A DNA stretch of 33,715 nt from Methylobacter sp. (lineage in GTDB: Bacteria; Pseudomonadota; Gammaproteobacteria; Methylococcales; Methylomonadaceae), in the NCBI GenBank assembly GCA_026399025.1, contig JAPLRU010000125.1, positions 1 to 33,715 of the forward strand. The letters run 5' to 3'. Below, one piece after another: positions 30,867-33,715 of the stretch. The notes beneath the pieces are model-generated. The model had not been told where the DNA came from, did not search any database, and saw only the letters and a list, made by a program, of their open reading frames with translations. How positions within the stretch are numbered: the first letter of the stretch is position 1; the number at the start of each line of letters is the position of its first letter. The position numbers and the translations under genes were made by a program.

Positions 30867-31851
30867 GCGCGGTTTATACGGCTACGTAGGGCGCGCCTTA
30901 GCTGCCAAGGCGCACCGAGCGCCCGAGCGAAACCAAGGCGTCGCGCTGATCATGGTGCTGCTAATTTTATCTATCGCAACCGTCGCGCTGGTGTCAATGT
31001 CAAGCAGCCGCCAGCTGGACATCCGCAGAACCGAAAATCTGCTGCGCTCGGCGCAAGCCTTTGAATACATGTATAGCCTGGAAAGCTGGGCGGCGAAGAC
31101 CTTAGGCGACGATAGACACGAAAACAATCTGGACAGTTTTGCCGATAATTGGGCGAAAGCGCTGCCGGAAACCGCTATTCAAAGCGGCACGATGCAAGCC
31201 CGGTTAAGCGATTTACAAGGCCGTTTCAACCTGAACAATCTGCTGGTCGAGGAAAAACCCAGCGATATTGACCTGCAACGCTTTAAACGTTTACTGGCCG
31301 AACTCAACATCAAGCCCGCCGTTGTCGACGCTATTTTGGATTGGCTGGATGCGAACGCGGAAATCAGGTACCCGGACGGAGCCGAAGACGAAACCTATTT
31401 TCAGCAAAAAACGCCTTACCGCAGCGCCAACCGGCTGCTTGCCGATGTCAGCGAATTACTGTTAATCCACGGCATCGGTCAAGACGATTACAACAAACTA
31501 AAACCCTATGTTTATGTCGACGCCGGCTATGCGCCGCTCAATGTCAACACCGCGTCCCCACTGCTGATACGCTGTCTTGCCGACAATTTATCGGCGAAAA
31601 ACGTGGAATTAGTGAGCCGCGCCATCAAGCACAAGCCGTTTAAAACCGTGGAAGCCTTTCTGCAACATGACGCAATCGCCAAGCTGGGCATCAACAAACA
31701 AGGCTTGAGCGTAAGCAGCGGCAATTTCCTGTTATCGGGAGCCGTCCGGGTCGGCAACATGTCATTACTGTTCGATTCGCAGCTAAAACGCCGGGAAAAC
31801 GGTCTTATTACTTTAATCAAACGGCAACGCAGGAGTCCTAATCATGACTGA
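30859..31851 (+). CDS. gspK: T2SS minor pseudopilin GspK
   Basis: A 330-residue protein starting at ATG 30859, which overlaps the end of gspJ. The hydrophobic segment GVALIMVLLILSIATVALVSM follows, without the Glu at +5, as is normal for GspK. The rest fits the alpha-helical and SAM-like domains (FNLNNLLVEEK, DIDLQRFKRLLAELNI, AILDWLDANAEIRYPDGAED, YRSANRLLADVSELLLIHGI, APLNVNTASPLLIRCLADNL). GspK caps the pseudopilus and limits its length. The leader of about 27 residues (MTERGLYGYVGRALAAKAHR ...) is longer than usual. Its DNA contains the palindromic core GCGCCTT/AAGGCGC, so it may be an in-frame repeat insertion. Confidence 0.92.
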   Translation: MTERGLYGYVGRALAAKAHRAPERNQGVALIMVLLILSIATVALVSMSSSRQLDIRRTENLLRSAQAFEYMYSLESWAAKTLGDDRHENNLDSFADNWAKALPETAIQSGTMQARLSDLQGRFNLNNLLVEEKPSDIDLQRFKRLLAELNIKPAVVDAILDWLDANAEIRYPDGAEDETYFQQKTPYRSANRLLADVSELLLIHGIGQDDYNKLKPYVYVDAGYAPLNVNTASPLLIRCLADNLSAKNVELVSRAIKHKPFKTVEAFLQHDAIAKLGINKQGLSVSSGNFLLSGAVRVGNMSLLFDSQLKRRENGLITLIKRQRRSPNHD

Positions 31852-33028
31852 ACCGATAGTAGCCCTAGTCGTTGAGCCGCTCGACGATGTTTACGAATGG
31901 TCGGATTTTTCCGAAAACGCCGCCGTTCGGCAAGGCAATCTGCAACAACTGGCGCTGGCTGCAGACACGACGCCGGTAATCCTGCTGTTGCCGGCTACCG
32001 AGGTCTTGCTGATTGAACTGCATCTGCCGATTAACTCGCGACGCCAACTGCAACAAGCCCTGCCCTATGCCTTGGAAGATCACTTGGCTAACGAAGTGGA
32101 AACTTACCATTGGGTCTGGAGCAAGCAGCCTGGGGATAAAGTTGCGGTCGCCGCGATAGCGCATACAACAATGGCTTCCTATGTACAACGGTTCAATGAA
32201 GCCGGCATCAAGCTGCACAGCGTTTATGCGGAAACCGTATTTCTTCCCGTTCGGGACCAGACGGTATCGATATTGCTTAACCGAAACCGCGCCGTCGTGC
32301 GGTTTGCCTCGTGGTACGGCGGCGGCATCGATCCGGATTTTCTGCTGCCCTTCGTGGCGCAAGCATTACCGGAACATACGCAAATACAGCTATGGCATAC
32401 GCAGCCCTGCGTCGATTTATGCTGGCCGGACCATCTGACCGTCAACCTGAGCGCGCTGCCTTCAGCCCTATCCTTGCTGCGTCCCGATAAAAAAAATGAA
32501 CTCAACCTGCTTTCAGGCAGTTACAGTGCCGACAAACCCGGCAACATCCGTTGGAAGATGTGGATACCGGCGGCAACGCTGGCGCTGATCGCCGTACTGA
32601 CGCAATACGCCGGCGCAATCACTGCGTATAAACACAGCCAAACGCAGTTGGCCGAGCTGGAAAGTTCAAACCGGCACTTATTCAAACAAGCTTTTCCGCA
32701 CATCAATCGTATCGTCAACATAAAAGCCCAAGCCGAACAGGAACTGGCGACCTTACGAAAACAGCGCGGCAACAACGGCAGCGTTTATCTGCGCTTGCTG
32801 TATCAAAGCGGTCAAATTCTGAGCCAAGATACCGCCTTACAACTGCAAGCCCTGGATTTTGCCAAGGGTGTGTTAAGCCTGCACTTGACCGGCACCGGCA
32901 TTGCACAAATAGAAAACTTCAAGCAACTTATGGAGAAAAACGCGGGTGTAAAGGTAAACATTCAATCGGCGGAAACCGGCAACAATGGCTTATCCGCCCA
33001 TATCGACATCAGCGAGAAGGTATTATGA
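31844..33028 (+). CDS. gspL: T2SS inner-membrane platform protein GspL
   Basis: A 394-residue bitopic protein. ATG 31844 overlaps the gspK stop by 8 bases. Cytoplasmic actin-like domain ~1-235 (VILLLPATEVLLIELHLPIN, RRQLQQALPYALEDHLANEV, LNLLSGSY just before the membrane segment), which recruits GspE. One transmembrane helix lies at ~245-265 (WIPAATLALIAVLTQYAGAI). The periplasmic ferredoxin-like domain ~270-394 pairs with GspM. The proximal cytoplasmic motif PYALEDHLA is well conserved in the family. Length is typical. It runs into gspM by a 4-base overlap (ATGA). Confidence 0.93.
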   Translation: MTEPIVALVVEPLDDVYEWSDFSENAAVRQGNLQQLALAADTTPVILLLPATEVLLIELHLPINSRRQLQQALPYALEDHLANEVETYHWVWSKQPGDKVAVAAIAHTTMASYVQRFNEAGIKLHSVYAETVFLPVRDQTVSILLNRNRAVVRFASWYGGGIDPDFLLPFVAQALPEHTQIQLWHTQPCVDLCWPDHLTVNLSALPSALSLLRPDKKNELNLLSGSYSADKPGNIRWKMWIPAATLALIAVLTQYAGAITAYKHSQTQLAELESSNRHLFKQAFPHINRIVNIKAQAEQELATLRKQRGNNGSVYLRLLYQSGQILSQDTALQLQALDFAKGVLSLHLTGTGIAQIENFKQLMEKNAGVKVNIQSAETGNNGLSAHIDISEKVL

Positions 33029-33522
33029 AACAGCTTTTACTACAGTTATCGCTACGCGAACGCATCCTGTTAATCGGCGGCCTAAGCGTATTATTTATGT
33101 CCGGCTTGTATGCGTTTACTTATCTACCCCTTATCGAAGAACAACAGCGCCTTAACACCGCGATTGACGCTCAGCGGCAGTTAAAAATCTATTTGCAGGG
33201 CATAGCCGCCGAAGCCGCCGCCTTACAGGTGAATACCGCTGAAGCCACTGAAACGGTCGATACCGCGCAGTCGCTGATCGGCATTATCGATACCGGCAGC
33301 GAGCAAGCCGGCATTAAAGCATCGGTCAAACGCCTGATTCCGGAAGGCCCGGATAAGGTAACACTGTGGTTGGAACAGTGTAATTCGGATCAGCTGCTGG
33401 CTTGGTTAGTCAAACTCGATAAAGAACATGCGATTACCGTGCAGCAAATTACCGTCAGCCGGGAACAAGCTAATGCAGGATTGGTTAGCGGCAAGCTGCT
33501 GCTCAGTCAAGCAGCGCAATAA
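33025..33522 (+). CDS. gspM: T2SS inner-membrane protein GspM
   Basis: A 165-residue protein whose start overlaps the gspL stop. A short cytoplasmic N-terminus (MKQLLLQLSLRERILLIGG) leads into one transmembrane helix (~13-33, RILLIGGLSVLFMSGLYAFT). A coiled-coil region follows (~36-75) and a small periplasmic ferredoxin-like domain (SLIGIIDTGSEQAGIKASVK, VTLWLEQCNSDQLLAWLVKL, ITVQQITVSR). It stabilises GspL. It is the last gene in the window; no gspN is seen before the repeats that follow it. Confidence 0.9.
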   Translation: MKQLLLQLSLRERILLIGGLSVLFMSGLYAFTYLPLIEEQQRLNTAIDAQRQLKIYLQGIAAEAAALQVNTAEATETVDTAQSLIGIIDTGSEQAGIKASVKRLIPEGPDKVTLWLEQCNSDQLLAWLVKLDKEHAITVQQITVSREQANAGLVSGKLLLSQAAQ

Positions 33523-33538
33523 ATACAGCGCTTTACTA

Positions 33539-33715
33539 GCGTTCCCACGCTCCGGAGACTGTGAAAGTATTATAAAAATGAGTTTAAAAACCTATTCACC
33601 ACGAAGGCACGAAGATCACGAAGGAAAAATAATTGTTTAAACTCAATGTATTGAAAACTTCGTGTCCTTCGTGCCTTCGTGGTGAATGCTTTTGCTTTTG
33701 TTCTAAAACGAATAC
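33539..33715. repeat. half GTTCCCACGC palindrome plus AGACTGTG element, running off the window
   Basis: GCGTTCCCACGCTCCGG (33539-33555) is again joined at its loop to AGACTGTGAAAGTATT. From 33556 the sequence follows the complete element at 30051-30230 in the same orientation, with small differences, and is cut by the window end at ACGAATAC. The right end and flanks are not visible. Confidence 0.8.

Overview
The window reads as a chromosomal piece of a gammaproteobacterium, most likely a methanotroph-like (Methylococcales-type) organism. This is inferred from a MopE-type metal-binding tail on one exported protein, gammaproteobacterial-style Gsp, TpsA/TpsB and PhoB-box features, and a very dense load of short palindromic dispersed repeats. 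No rRNA, tRNA, CRISPR array or intact transposase was found. The species assignment is an inference.

Layout. (1) 1-6069: an accessory zone. It holds two secreted-protein genes on the + strand: a putative HExxH metalloprotease (157-2220) and a LamG + kelch-like + MopE-tail protein (3377-5233). Between and after them lie four copies of a ~110-bp palindromic element, a displaced fragment of the big adhesin gene, and a ParD-like antitoxin whose overlapping toxin frame is cut off by one of those elements. (2) 6070-18387, - strand: a two-partner secretion locus. The TpsB transporter gene is upstream and a 10.3-kb TpsA haemagglutinin-type exoprotein gene is downstream, with a 432-bp gap full of palindromes between them. 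(3) 18740-19617, - strand: a small RTX calcium-binding protein gene broken by two poly-G tracts (10 and 8 G) whose frameshifts compensate each other. (4) 19800-22316: a PstS-like exported binding protein (-) divergent from a small RHH-like protein (+). The intergenic region carries a candidate Pho box plus a -10 hexamer in each direction. (5) 22634-33522, + strand: a type II secretion operon in the order gspC-D-E-F-G-H-I-J-K-L-M. The window ends in repeats just after gspM.

How the genes fit together. The window is dominated by protein export: a TPS system with its own substrate, a T2SS, an RTX-type protein normally exported by a type I system, and three exported proteins that could use the T2SS. 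The divergent Pho boxes next to the PstS-like gene and ahead of the gene leading into the T2SS operon suggest that phosphate starvation may switch on both the binding protein and the secretion machine. This recalls the phosphate-regulated Hxc T2SS of Pseudomonas aeruginosa, and is an inference.

The repeats deserve attention in their own right. One palindrome family (GTTCCCACGC type) occurs between T2SS genes. A second family (17-bp ends GAGACTGTGAAAGTATT) sits inside the TCCGG loop of the first at all three places where it is seen, once as a complete nested insertion with a likely 6-bp target duplication.
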